From positions 1 through 46,230 of the IMG/VR virus record IMGVR_UViG_3300027712_000053: 46,230 nt of DNA. The stretch is one strand, 5' to 3'. This document shows, in pieces, positions 1-6,769 of this stretch; the first letter of the stretch is position 1, and each line of letters opens with the position of its first letter. The stretch is from a virus. Made by a program: the position numbers and the translations under genes. Below the pieces are notes generated by a model. That model was not told where the DNA came from and searched no databases. It was given only the letters and a program-made list of their open reading frames with translations.

Positions 1-196
1 TATCAACGTCTGTCGGCGGCGTCACGTCGGGGATAAGCTTTTCGACTTGGTCAGCGAGTGCGGGCACAGCTTTCTTGAGTTCTTGCTCAACAGATGCCAC
101 GGCCCACGAAAGAAACCATCGCCCTACGATGCGAAGCGTCGGGGAAAGAACGAGAGCAACGGCTACGCCGACCATCGCAAGCTGCACGAACGTCAT
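1..196 (-). CDS. Small membrane protein, truncated by the window edge
   Basis: The frame starts at an ATG at 196 that overlaps the stop of the preceding gene (ATGA) and stays open to position 1, giving 65 visible residues. The N-terminus MTFVQLAMVGVAVALV is hydrophobic and should span the membrane. It is followed by a helical charged part (SVEQELKKAVPALADQVEK) and a Pro/Asp-rich tail that looks close to a natural C-terminus. The family is not recognised. The size and the position next to other one-helix proteins at the right edge suggest a holin or spanin-like accessory, but this is only an inference. If the window is circular the frame would run 29 codons into the right end before a stop. 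Confidence 0.6.
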   Translation of the reverse strand, partial: MTFVQLAMVGVAVALVLSPTLRIVGRWFLSWAVASVEQELKKAVPALADQVEKLIPDVTPPTDVD

Positions 197-465
197 TGGA
201 TTGCCTCTACCTTGTGAAGTGCCCAGCGGATCAGTTGCTCGCCTTGCGGCGTGCGGAACAGTTCTGTGATGAGTCGCACAGCTTCGTCGTCGAGCCTCGT
301 CTGACTCTTGCTCGCCATCCATTCAACCGCGTCGGCCAGCAGCATTGCCCGCTTGTACGGGTCGCTCTCGGCGAGTGCCTGCCTGCCGAGCGTGACGAGC
401 GGCCAATACTCCTGCACCAGCCGAACTTGGTCAATGATGCTGGCCTGTGCTTCCTGCATCCTCAC
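193..465 (-). CDS. Hypothetical helical protein (90 aa)
   Basis: A 90-residue, largely alpha-helical, charged protein without Cys clusters or membrane segments. It contains a run of short amphipathic helices (QASIIDQVRLVQEYW, RLDDEAVRLITELF). The longest start is a GTG at 465. An ATG two codons later at 459 is an equal candidate and neither has a strong ribosome-binding site. Its stop overlaps the start of the next membrane protein, so the two are probably translated together. No function is recognised. Confidence 0.6.
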   Translation of the reverse strand: MRMQEAQASIIDQVRLVQEYWPLVTLGRQALAESDPYKRAMLLADAVEWMASKSQTRLDDEAVRLITELFRTPQGEQLIRWALHKVEAIQ

Positions 466-495
466 AGCGTAGGCAGGCTGGCGGCGTTCCGTCGC

Positions 496-711
496 TCAGT
501 CGTCGTCGCCTAGCGTGGCATCACTGGCACACTGGTAGAGCAACTGGTACACGTCTTTGGCCACGGATCGAGGCACAATCGGCTGCGATCCCCTTGAGAG
601 GCCAAACTTGTCCTCTTCCAGCAGCGTGCCGTTTGAGTCAACCAGAGTCAGCATGACTTCGCGTTCGTCCACTGAGACGATGACTCGCACATGCGTGTTT
701 TTGGTTGCCAT
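496..711 (-). CDS. Hypothetical acidic protein (71 aa)
   Basis: A 71-residue beta-rich protein (VRVIVSVDEREVMLTLVD) with an acidic tail ending GDDD. It starts with ATG at 711, 9 nt after the stop of the HTH gene upstream, with a GGAT stretch as a weak ribosome-binding site. The family is not recognised. It belongs to the distal end of the leftward early operon. Confidence 0.6.
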   Translation of the reverse strand: MATKNTHVRVIVSVDEREVMLTLVDSNGTLLEEDKFGLSRGSQPIVPRSVAKDVYQLLYQCASDATLGDDD

Positions 712-720
712 GAATCGATC

Positions 721-1065
721 CTACAGCCACTCGCTGATTGCATCGTCAACGTCACCAAGTCGCACGACTGGGAATTCATACGGGGGCGGTGTTTTTGTCA
801 CGCGCCGCTTTTCTCGCACTTCTGTCGTCCACGTTTTTCGCACAGCAGCTGCACGCTCTGCTATCTCCGCTGGCGTCGGGTCGCGGTATACCTCGCCCGG
901 CTTGGCTCGACTCTGCGGTGTGCGTGCTGCGAGGCCGAGTCGTGCACGTACGCGGTTAAGAGAGTCCGTGGCGATGCCCAACTCGGCAGAAATGCGAGCA
1001 ACGGAGATGCCTGCTAGCCACATAGTGCGGAAGCGGGCTTCGTCAACTTGGATTCGCCGGGCCAA
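721..1065 (-). CDS. HTH DNA-binding protein, paralogue of the 2426-2740 gene
   Basis: A 114-residue protein with an N-terminal helix-turn-helix (about residues 10-45, with ISVARISAELGIATDSLNRV as the bihelix). A central motif RDPTPAEIAERAAAVR follows, then a basic C-terminus. The start is a TTG at 1065 that keeps the first helix intact and overlaps the end of rusA by 23 nt. An internal ATG at 1023 is the alternative. The same order (HTH, then DPTPxEIxxRAA) occurs in the gene at 2426-2740, so the two look like paralogues in one operon. The role is probably transcriptional control or a small DNA-binding accessory; no target is visible. Confidence 0.7.
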   Translation of the reverse strand: MARRIQVDEARFRTMWLAGISVARISAELGIATDSLNRVRARLGLAARTPQSRAKPGEVYRDPTPAEIAERAAAVRKTWTTEVREKRRVTKTPPPYEFPVVRLGDVDDAISEWL

Positions 1066-1462
1066 TTGTGATCACAGTTCCACCCCTTTCGGCATATCGC
1101 TTTTCAGCCGTCAAGCTCGCCACCTGGCGATCATCATGCCATGCAACGCAAGTCAAAGAGTCCAGTACACCCTTCGCCAAGTTGTCGACGTCCTCGCGCG
1201 GCAGCATCGGAGCAGTCTTTTTGATTCCGCTCTTCGTCTTGTGTGATGGTGGACGTGCAAAGAAGAACGTCGCCACGACACGAACCGCCTCGTCGGTCAC
1301 TGCCGCACCTTCAACCTTTGCCGCAGCCGCCACCGCAGCACGGTAGGCGTGAATCGGATGCCGAGCAGGCACGTAAGCTCTAGCGAAGCCACCGCGAGAC
1401 GACACTCGCGGACGTGGCTGTGGCACTGGTTGCCCTGGCACAGTGAACGTGATCGGCTTCAT
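1043..1462 (-). CDS. rusA: RusA-family Holliday junction resolvase
   Basis: RusA-type endonucleases cut Holliday junctions formed during phage recombination and replication. The protein is 139 residues, a normal length for the family. It shows the N-terminal VPGQPVPQPRPRV signature and the catalytic block DVDNLAKGVLDSLTCVAW followed by HDDRQV, with the acidic metal ligands of the family. It lies in the same operon as a Sak4-like annealing ATPase and an SSB-like protein, which fits a phage recombination set. The start is the ATG at 1462. Confidence 0.92.
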   Translation of the reverse strand: MKPITFTVPGQPVPQPRPRVSSRGGFARAYVPARHPIHAYRAAVAAAAKVEGAAVTDEAVRVVATFFFARPPSHKTKSGIKKTAPMLPREDVDNLAKGVLDSLTCVAWHDDRQVASLTAEKRYAERGGTVITIGPANPS

Positions 1463-1483
1463 GCACCGAGCATCGCAGAGGCG

Positions 1484-1693
1484 TCAAGCAAACCGGCTGG
1501 CGCAATGCACGATCTCAAGATGCCGCATGACCTGACGCATGCGCTGGCCGTCCCACATCTCGTCCAAGGCGTACGCATGAATCACAGCGCCGCTTGCGAG
1601 GTAGTAAACGGCGACAGCCCGCTGGACGGGGCGTAGGGCTCCGTCCAGCGGACCGCCGAAAAACTCGACTGTGATCCATTCGTCGTTTTGCAT
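1484..1693 (-). CDS. Hypothetical protein with GGPLDG motif (69 aa)
   Basis: A 69-residue protein with the N-terminal pattern VEFFGGPLDGA followed by a beta-strand pair (AVAVYYLASGAVIHAYAL). Small phage proteins with a GGPxDG turn and a later Tyr-rich strand are common and of unknown function. The start ATG follows the upstream stop as TGACAATG, so it is probably translated by re-initiation. Confidence 0.65.
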   Translation of the reverse strand: MQNDEWITVEFFGGPLDGALRPVQRAVAVYYLASGAVIHAYALDEMWDGQRMRQVMRHLEIVHCASRFA

Positions 1694-1695
1694 TG

Positions 1696-2010
1696 TCAGT
1701 CCGCGTAGCGAATTACGGCAAACCAGACTCGCTTGAGCGGGCAGAACGCCACGCCCTTTTCAGCGATGCGGTATCGCCCAAAAAAACAGCAATTTCGCAG
1801 GGCAGCGTCAGGGCCAGCAGACGACATACCGATACCCTCTCGCCGCCCGCCAGCGCGACCACAGTGCCGCAGGATGCCCGTGCGGGCCATATGATCGGCG
1901 TCCTGCTGAGCCGAGGTGATGTTCACGGTGTTGGCATGGATGACGTAGCCGTCAGCCTGGGCCGTGGCACCACCGCAGCAGATCGCAAGAGTCAGAAAGA
2001 AACTTCGCAT
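1696..2010 (-). CDS. Secreted CAP-like small protein
   Basis: A 104-residue protein with a clear signal peptide (MRSFFLTLAICCGGATAQA, cut before DGYV). The mature part keeps the pattern AQQDADHMARTG, HCG, GIGMSS, LRNCCFFG and a C-terminal VWFAVIRYAD. This resembles short CAP/SCP-like extracytoplasmic proteins that I associate with planctomycetes, so it is probably exported. The catalytic meaning is unknown. The ribosome-binding site AAAGGAAT lies upstream of the ATG at 2010. A cargo role at the host envelope is an inference. Confidence 0.65.
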   Translation of the reverse strand: MRSFFLTLAICCGGATAQADGYVIHANTVNITSAQQDADHMARTGILRHCGRAGGRREGIGMSSAGPDAALRNCCFFGRYRIAEKGVAFCPLKRVWFAVIRYAD

Positions 2011-2020
2011 AGGATTCCTT

Positions 2021-2422
2021 TCACAATGGAACTTCGATCCAATCGTTGCCGTCCGTCCGCCGGAACAGCTTCACTTCCTTGAACCCTAGCGAGCGAGTCA
2101 AGCCAACACAGTCGGGCGAGAACACGGCGACGGGTTGACGTATGTCAAGGTGCCCCGCGGCGATGAGGCCCGTCGCTGCGAAGCGTTGCAAGCCTCGGCG
2201 GCGGTGCTTCGCGTCGGTGAATCCTTCCAGCGTCTGCATGTCTCGCCAGACGTGTGAGCAGGCCCACGCCACGGGATGTAGGCTGCAAACAACAGCCACA
2301 AGAGTGTCAGTGCCGTCCGTGAACTCTTTTTGCATCTCTGAGCCGGGACGGCAAAGGCTCGCGCAGGTGAAGCGAACTTGCGGCACAAAGTCATGCACGC
2401 GAGATACTTGACATTGAATCAT
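2021..2422 (-). CDS. GNAT-like acetyltransferase (tentative)
   Basis: A 133-residue protein whose second half looks like the acetyl-CoA binding core of GNAT enzymes. GFTDAKHRRRGLQRFAATG resembles motif A (R/QxxGxG/A plus helix), followed by a strand and a C-terminal GLTRSLGFKEVKLF like motif B. Phages encode small GNAT proteins close to their DNA-metabolism genes, but the substrate cannot be named. The ATG at 2422 sits in the repeated junction GTGACGCATG. The alternative is an unrelated hypothetical protein. Confidence 0.5.
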   Translation of the reverse strand: MIQCQVSRVHDFVPQVRFTCASLCRPGSEMQKEFTDGTDTLVAVVCSLHPVAWACSHVWRDMQTLEGFTDAKHRRRGLQRFAATGLIAAGHLDIRQPVAVFSPDCVGLTRSLGFKEVKLFRRTDGNDWIEVPL

Positions 2423-2425
2423 GCG

Positions 2426-2740
2426 TCACCCAGCTGCGTAGAAACGGCGACCATCCCACGAGTACCGAGCCACGCTGACTCGCTCCCCCTTTGGCTCAGG
2501 CTGCACTCGACGTGCTCGGCACTCAGCGGCACGCTGGACTATTTCCTCTGGCGTCGGATCGTCGTCAAAGATTTCCCGATTTGGCTTTTGACGATGTGGC
2601 AACTTATGCCGCACTTTCAGTCTGGCGACAAACGACTGCGAGCAGCCGAGGGCGGCGGCGATCTCTTGGTAAGAGTCGCCGCGCGCCCACAGCCGGTGCA
2701 ATGTCAACGCACAGTATTCAACCTCACGTCCGCTTGGCAT
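2426..2740 (-). CDS. HTH DNA-binding protein, paralogue of the 721-1065 gene
   Basis: A 104-residue protein with an N-terminal helix-turn-helix (SYQEIAAALGCSQSFVARLK), the DDPTPEEIVQRAAECRARR motif shared with the gene at 721-1065, and an aromatic C-terminus. I chose the ATG at 2740 because it overlaps the stop of the clamp gene as TGATG and removes a 16-residue non-homologous extension. Translational coupling to the clamp is likely. The role is probably regulatory or an accessory in replication. Confidence 0.7.
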   Translation of the reverse strand: MPSGREVEYCALTLHRLWARGDSYQEIAAALGCSQSFVARLKVRHKLPHRQKPNREIFDDDPTPEEIVQRAAECRARRVQPEPKGERVSVARYSWDGRRFYAAG

Positions 2741-3861
2741 CAGCCGTCCACCGCCAGTGGCATGATCACGCCCGTGTTGTCGCCGCATCGGAGTATCACG
2801 GCAGACTGTGCGTCAACGGCTTCGACCTCGACCTCTGGCTCTGCCTCGCTGTCGATGCCGCCAAGCCACTGCTGAACGAACAACGGGTCAAGCTTTACCG
2901 TCGCCTTGTCCCCGGCTTCGACAACATCGCAGGTGACGCTCGACTCGCCCTTCTCGGCGCTCTGCCCGTGCAGCCAGATACCGCCGTCAGAGAACACGAA
3001 CTGCACGCCCTTGCTCTCCTCGCTGGTCACGATGGCTGCGGCCCGCGTAGCTGCGAGCAGATCCGCACGGCTGACCGTCGTGGCCTTGGCGTCACGATCC
3101 GGCAGCGTGTCGCGCCACCGAGGGTAGCGACCGTCGAGTAGGCGAGCCGTGACGGTAGCGTTGCCAATTGTGGCGACGATTTCGTTCTTGGTTGCCTCAA
3201 GCTGCACGCTCGCATCACCGCACCCAGCTGCGAGCCGCGAGATGATTGCCATTGCACGAGCCGGGACGAGCGTCTGCGAGTCGTCCACCGCAAGGTCGTG
3301 CTCGCAGTTCACGCACGAGAGCCTTCGGCCGTCCGTGGCAACAAACGTGACAACCTCGCCTTTCACTTCCACCAGCACCGCACCGAGAGCGTAGCGGCTC
3401 GACTCGTCATCCACGGCGAATACCACACCTTTGACGGCACGGCAGAACTGATCAACCGGCAACCGTGTGACAGGCTGCGCACCGTCAACGGTCCACGCCG
3501 GATACTCGCCAGCGTCCTCGGTCGGCAGCGTCCACTCGCCTCTGCCAGCCTTAATGACGCAGCACGACTCGTCAGGCGTGATCGTGATCTCGTCGCCAGT
3601 GAAACTGCCGAGGATGGCGGAAAGCCTGTCCTTCGGCAGCAGGAAATTGATGCCGGGATCAACTTCCAACGTGACGTCAATACGCACGTCGCCGTCACTC
3701 CCAGACAGAACCCCTCCCGACAGGAGCACGCTCTGGTAGATGGGCCGTGGCGACCTTGTCGGAACCGCCTGGCCTACTGCTGCGAGCGCCGCCTTGAGTT
3801 CCGGTGCTGACAGGCTGATGCCACCAGCCTTCGTCTTTCGTCGTTCCTTCGTTGCTGTCAT
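2740..3861 (-). CDS. dnaN: DNA polymerase III beta sliding clamp
   Basis: A 373-residue protein, close to the roughly 366 residues of bacterial clamps. Clamp features include LSAPELKAALAAVGQAVP at the start, FLLPKDRLSAILGSF, FVATDGRRLSCV in the middle domain, LLDGRYPRWRDTLP, and a C-terminal GVIMPLAV corresponding to the conserved xMPM end that follows the peptide-binding groove. I chose the ATG at 3861 because GAAAGGA precedes it; an in-frame upstream extension is not clamp-like. No polymerase gene is visible, so the clamp probably tethers the host replicase or phage repair enzymes to phage DNA. Confidence 0.93.
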   Translation of the reverse strand: MTATKERRKTKAGGISLSAPELKAALAAVGQAVPTRSPRPIYQSVLLSGGVLSGSDGDVRIDVTLEVDPGINFLLPKDRLSAILGSFTGDEITITPDESCCVIKAGRGEWTLPTEDAGEYPAWTVDGAQPVTRLPVDQFCRAVKGVVFAVDDESSRYALGAVLVEVKGEVVTFVATDGRRLSCVNCEHDLAVDDSQTLVPARAMAIISRLAAGCGDASVQLEATKNEIVATIGNATVTARLLDGRYPRWRDTLPDRDAKATTVSRADLLAATRAAAIVTSEESKGVQFVFSDGGIWLHGQSAEKGESSVTCDVVEAGDKATVKLDPLFVQQWLGGIDSEAEPEVEVEAVDAQSAVILRCGDNTGVIMPLAVDG

Positions 3862-3967
3862 CCTTTGATTCCTTTCGTAGAGAACTTCCAACCAACACGC
3901 CGAGGGAAAACATGCCCGCAGCGATGATTTGTCCAACAGCCAACATGGCGAGGTTTTCGGTGGTCAT
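3695..3967 (-). CDS. Small membrane protein overlapping the clamp start
   Basis: The frame begins at an ATG (3967) that overlaps the upstream stop as ATGA. It encodes a one-helix membrane anchor (NLAMLAVGQIIAAGMFSLGV, then LVGSSLRKES), then a charged tail. The last 55 or so codons lie inside the clamp gene in another frame, so either the tail is an unusual overlap or the protein is effectively a short membrane peptide. The first 35 codons occupy an otherwise empty stretch with good coupling, which supports expression. Function unknown. Confidence 0.45.
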   Translation of the reverse strand: MTTENLAMLAVGQIIAAGMFSLGVLVGSSLRKESKDDSNEGTTKDEGWWHQPVSTGTQGGARSSRPGGSDKVATAHLPERAPVGRGSVWE

Positions 3968-4158
3968 AGCCCCACACCCGCCCTTTCAATCACCTGCGCA
4001 AGCCTGACGTTGCGGTCAAGCGAGTCCGCCAGCGTCTCCGCTGCCGTCTCAAGCAGAATCCGGTCGTCGTCGTTGACTTCGTCGTCCCATGCTCGTTGCA
4101 TCAGCGCCGCCACGACGTCGCGGGGCGAACCACTGAAAACCCATCCTTCGTCGCTCAT
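3964..4158 (-). CDS. Hypothetical acidic protein (64 aa)
   Basis: A 64-residue acidic helical protein with SPRDVVAALMQRAWDDEVND and LETAAETLADSLDRN. No family is recognised. It starts at the ATG at 4158 inside the motif GTGACGCATG and overlaps the stop of the LexA-like gene by 4 nt. Its stop overlaps the next start. It may be a small anti-restriction or regulatory protein, but nothing in the sequence shows this. Confidence 0.6.
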   Translation of the reverse strand: MSDEGWVFSGSPRDVVAALMQRAWDDEVNDDDRILLETAAETLADSLDRNVRLAQVIERAGVGL

Positions 4159-4397
4159 GCGTCACCGCCGATCACGCGCAGCGTCCGCGAGCAGCCGTCC
4201 TGCCACGTCACCCATCCATGCTTACGCATGGGCCGCAGATGGCACATGACCGAATTAGGCGATGCCCAGCCGTAGGCGTGCTGGATCTCTCGAACGGTCG
4301 GACTGTACCCGTGCGTGTCAATAAACCCAGCGATCCACGTCCGCATGTCGTCCTTGCGTGGCGTCAATGGCTGGCGGTCTGCTGCCGATGCTTCCAT
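4155..4397 (-). CDS. LexA-type winged-helix DNA-binding protein
   Basis: An 80-residue protein matching only the N-terminal DNA-binding domain of LexA: LTPRKDDMRTWIAGFIDTHG, YSPTVREIQHAYGWASPNSV and a wing HGWVTWQDGCSRTLRV. The autoproteolytic peptidase domain is absent, so it should not be cleaved in an SOS response. I chose the ATG at 4397 because AAGGAAGGGAG lies at the right distance. Its gene follows directly on the iteron-containing replication gene, so it may regulate the early operon or bind near the origin. Confidence 0.75.
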   Translation of the reverse strand: MEASAADRQPLTPRKDDMRTWIAGFIDTHGYSPTVREIQHAYGWASPNSVMCHLRPMRKHGWVTWQDGCSRTLRVIGGDA

Positions 4398-4401
4398 GCG
4401 T

Positions 4402-4956
4402 CTACTCCCTTCCTTGAGCCCGTTCGGCAGGTTTCCTACCTGCCGAATCGGGCGGTGTGTCTTCATTGAATTCCCCATTGGTAAATTGGTTACCAATGGG
4501 AATTACTTGTAAGGGGCCACGTAGCGTGTGCGCGCCGTTCACGCCTTGTGTACGCGCTGTCCACGCCTCGTGTGCGCTCTGTACACGCCTCGTGTACGGG
4601 GCGCTCACGCTACGTGTACAGGGTGTACACGCTACGTGTGCGCCCCCATCGGTGGGGATCGCAAGCTCGTACACAGACCTAGCACCGCCAGTCGCCTTGT
4701 CAGCAAGCATCAAAACAGATGCGTCAAGCAACTGGTGAATGCCCCGATGTACAGACGTCGGGCGGACCCCAAGAAACTTGGCGGCACCCCTGACGCTCAT
4801 CCGTAGCGTGCACTTCTCGTAATCTGCGAAATGGAGTGCGTAGCACAGCATTAGACGCCCCTCGCTTCCGAGTTCGGCCATACGCCCGCTTTCCAGAATC
4901 CCCCTGTGGCGACGCCGTAGCTCGCCCCTAGCGTTCTTTGATTTGTCATCTGCCAT
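4402..4956 (-). CDS. Replication initiator-like winged-helix protein containing the iterons
   Basis: A 184-residue protein. Residues 15-110 form a helical winged-helix region (GRLMLCYALHFADYEK, SVRGAAKFLGVRPTSVHRGI, HQLLDASVLML). The C-terminal third is encoded by five 22-bp DNA repeats and is low in structure (Ala/Cys/Thr/Arg-rich). The arrangement recalls phage replication proteins such as lambda O, which bind iterons inside their own gene. The ATG at 4956 has an upstream GGAG and overlaps the end of the primase-helicase gene. The initiator role is an inference from position, winged helix and iterons. Confidence 0.65.
   Translation of the reverse strand: MADDKSKNARGELRRRHRGILESGRMAELGSEGRLMLCYALHFADYEKCTLRMSVRGAAKFLGVRPTSVHRGIHQLLDASVLMLADKATGGARSVYELAIPTDGGAHVACTPCTRSVSAPYTRRVQSAHEAWTARTQGVNGAHTLRGPLQVIPIGNQFTNGEFNEDTPPDSAGRKPAERAQGRE
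4423..4447. repeat. Perfect 10-bp inverted repeat (hairpin or operator)
   Basis: TTCGGCAGGT at 4423-4432 pairs with ACCTGCCGAA at 4438-4447 across a 5-nt loop. It lies in the last codons of the replication gene, just upstream of the LexA-like start. There is no T-run, so a protein-binding site or an mRNA hairpin is more likely than a terminator. Confidence 0.7.
4474..4500. repeat. AT-rich inverted repeat beside the iterons
   Basis: CCCATTGGTAA at 4474-4484 is the reverse complement of TTACCAATGGG at 4490-4500. The site lies 23 bp from the first iteron in the most AT-rich stretch of this GC-rich gene. It could be a DNA-unwinding element or an operator of the adjacent origin. Confidence 0.65.
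4523..4642. repeat. Five tandem 22-bp iterons plus a half copy (candidate replication origin)
   Basis: Units at 4523-4544, 4545-4566, 4567-4588, 4589-4610 and 4611-4632, then a half copy at 4633-4642. The consensus is close to CTCGTGTACG, then four to six variable bases, then a TGTNCACGC end, so each unit is itself weakly palindromic (CGTGTAC...GTACACG). The period of 22 is two helical turns and is not a multiple of three, although the repeats lie inside a coding gene. Selection must therefore act on DNA, as expected for initiator-binding iterons. I infer a phage origin. Confidence 0.8.
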
Positions 4957-6769
4957 CCTTGGGGCTCCAGGCGGCAAAGTCGGCGATCTCGCCAACGGAT
5001 GTGTCCTCAAACGTCTGGTACTTGCCGTGGAACCACAGCTCCACGTCGCGACGCTCTCCCTGCCGCAGCTTTTTGCAGTGCCACAAGACCTTGATTTCCC
5101 CGTCTGCACCCACTTCCTCGGTCCTCTGGCCAAAAAGGAAATTGTCCACGTCAAAGTCGATCTGGTTTGACCCCTTCCCGATGTTGCCGATCTCGGTGTT
5201 GTGATCGACACCCTTGGCGACGTTGGTCACAAGCAGCGTGGCGACATTCATCGTGCTGGTGATTTCGCGCAGCTTCAGCAGGCATTCGTTGATTTCCCCC
5301 GTCTTGTCCGTGAAAGCCCGAGAACTACGGACAAGCTGGAGGTAGTCCACAACCAGCAACTTGACCCCATCCTTGGCGACTGCTTTCTCTATCCGGTCGA
5401 TGATCAGCGGCGGCTCAATCAGTTTCAGCCGATCACCAACGGCAGAGGCCAAGGCGGAAGCGTATTTGCGCGAATCGCCTTCCTTTCTGATGACTTCCTG
5501 AAGCGTCAAACCGGCTGAGTGCCCGCCCCAGTGAGTCACGGCCCGAGCAGCCAGGGCGGCGCGTGTCATCTCGCCCAAGCACCAAGCCGCGTTCATGGCC
5601 TGGTCGTTCGACAAGCAGGCAATCGCCAACTGGAGTGCCAAGGCAGACTTGCCGACGCCGGGTGCAGCTGCGACAGCAGTCATCTGCCCGAGTGGCAGAC
5701 CACCGTCGAACAGCCTGTCGAGCGATGGGATGCCGGTCGGAATCGCTGGCGTCTCCTCCTGCCGAATCCAATCGTCAATGGCATCAATGAGGGTGGGTGA
5801 TGGTCGGTCATCAACGGCGACGATCGGGGCGCTCAGGGACGAAATGCGACCAAGCCGTACGCATGCCTCACGCCTCAGTTGCGTTGACGGCATTCCGCTG
5901 TCGGAAACAGCCATGTAGACAAGCGTTCCGACTCCACTCCGAGAGTCAAACCTTGACCACCTGTCGAGGCACTCCTCACGGCTGAAGTCGTGCCACTGGG
6001 AAGACCACGTAATCCAGTCATCACGCAGAGACTCTGACGTCCCTTTGCATGCGTACCCAACAGCACGCCAATCGTCTCCGATGCTGGCCCTGTTTCTTCC
6101 GATGCTTTCTAGGCACACGCGAGCAAGCTCAATATCAAGCTCAACATCAGTCTCAAATGACTTTTCGCTGTGTAGCGTCGGTTCCTGCTTGGGAAAATAC
6201 TGCCGTTCGAGCCATTCCATCGGAAGCGATATGTCAATTACATCGCCTTCGCATATCGGATTGCCTGTGAACGTGAACCATCTGTTTTCGCTGTACCGTT
6301 CAACGGCACCGATTCCGCCTGGGAGTTCAATCCGAGTGCGACCGGCAATGCGGGGTGATCTTCCGATAAAGTGCAGGCCCATGCCGGATGGCGTGAGCTC
6401 GCAGAAGGCACCACAAAAGACGTTGCAAACGTCCTTTGCCCACGGCTTAATCCACTGCTGTTCGTCATAGCAGTTGTCGAGGTCAACGCCGACGATGTCG
6501 TCCTCATCGCTGAAAACAAATCCGACGCCGAGGCCGCCACGGTCGTTGGCTTCGCGCATTACGGCATCAAACGACCTCCATGCAGAGGGATCGTTGTAGT
6601 TCGTGCCGTACTCACCACCAGCGCTGATAGGCACCTTGCGTGGTTTCTTGCCGTCGCCGTAGTCCATGTAGTCCCAGCAGATCCACCGAGGGATGTCGCG
6701 CAGTGACTGAGGAATTGCGCTCGGCGAAATAGGCGGCTCGGCTGTCCGCATTCTTTTTGAAGATGTCAT
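4946..6769 (-). CDS. Prim-pol/DnaB-type primase-helicase fusion
   Basis: A 607-residue replication enzyme. Residues 20-190 carry archaeo-eukaryotic primase motifs: DIVGVDLDNC (metal-binding DxD, about 93-100), TPSGMGLHFIG (126-136) and ENRWFTFTG (161-169). Residues 210-300 resemble the PriCT linker. The C-terminal half is a RecA-fold helicase of the DnaB type, with Walker A AAAPGVGKS (367-375), Walker B KLLVVDYLQLV (470-480) and a later TNVAKG sensor. It should unwind the fork and make primers. I chose the ATG at 6769, which has an AGGAA upstream and an ATGA overlap with the previous gene. Confidence 0.88.
   Translation of the reverse strand: MTSSKRMRTAEPPISPSAIPQSLRDIPRWICWDYMDYGDGKKPRKVPISAGGEYGTNYNDPSAWRSFDAVMREANDRGGLGVGFVFSDEDDIVGVDLDNCYDEQQWIKPWAKDVCNVFCGAFCELTPSGMGLHFIGRSPRIAGRTRIELPGGIGAVERYSENRWFTFTGNPICEGDVIDISLPMEWLERQYFPKQEPTLHSEKSFETDVELDIELARVCLESIGRNRASIGDDWRAVGYACKGTSESLRDDWITWSSQWHDFSREECLDRWSRFDSRSGVGTLVYMAVSDSGMPSTQLRREACVRLGRISSLSAPIVAVDDRPSPTLIDAIDDWIRQEETPAIPTGIPSLDRLFDGGLPLGQMTAVAAAPGVGKSALALQLAIACLSNDQAMNAAWCLGEMTRAALAARAVTHWGGHSAGLTLQEVIRKEGDSRKYASALASAVGDRLKLIEPPLIIDRIEKAVAKDGVKLLVVDYLQLVRSSRAFTDKTGEINECLLKLREITSTMNVATLLVTNVAKGVDHNTEIGNIGKGSNQIDFDVDNFLFGQRTEEVGADGEIKVLWHCKKLRQGERRDVELWFHGKYQTFEDTSVGEIADFAAWSPKDGR

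Noticed and set aside
4523-4642. A CRISPR array in the 22-bp repeats
   Set aside because: There are no spacers; the units are tandem, lie inside a coding gene and have no cas genes near.
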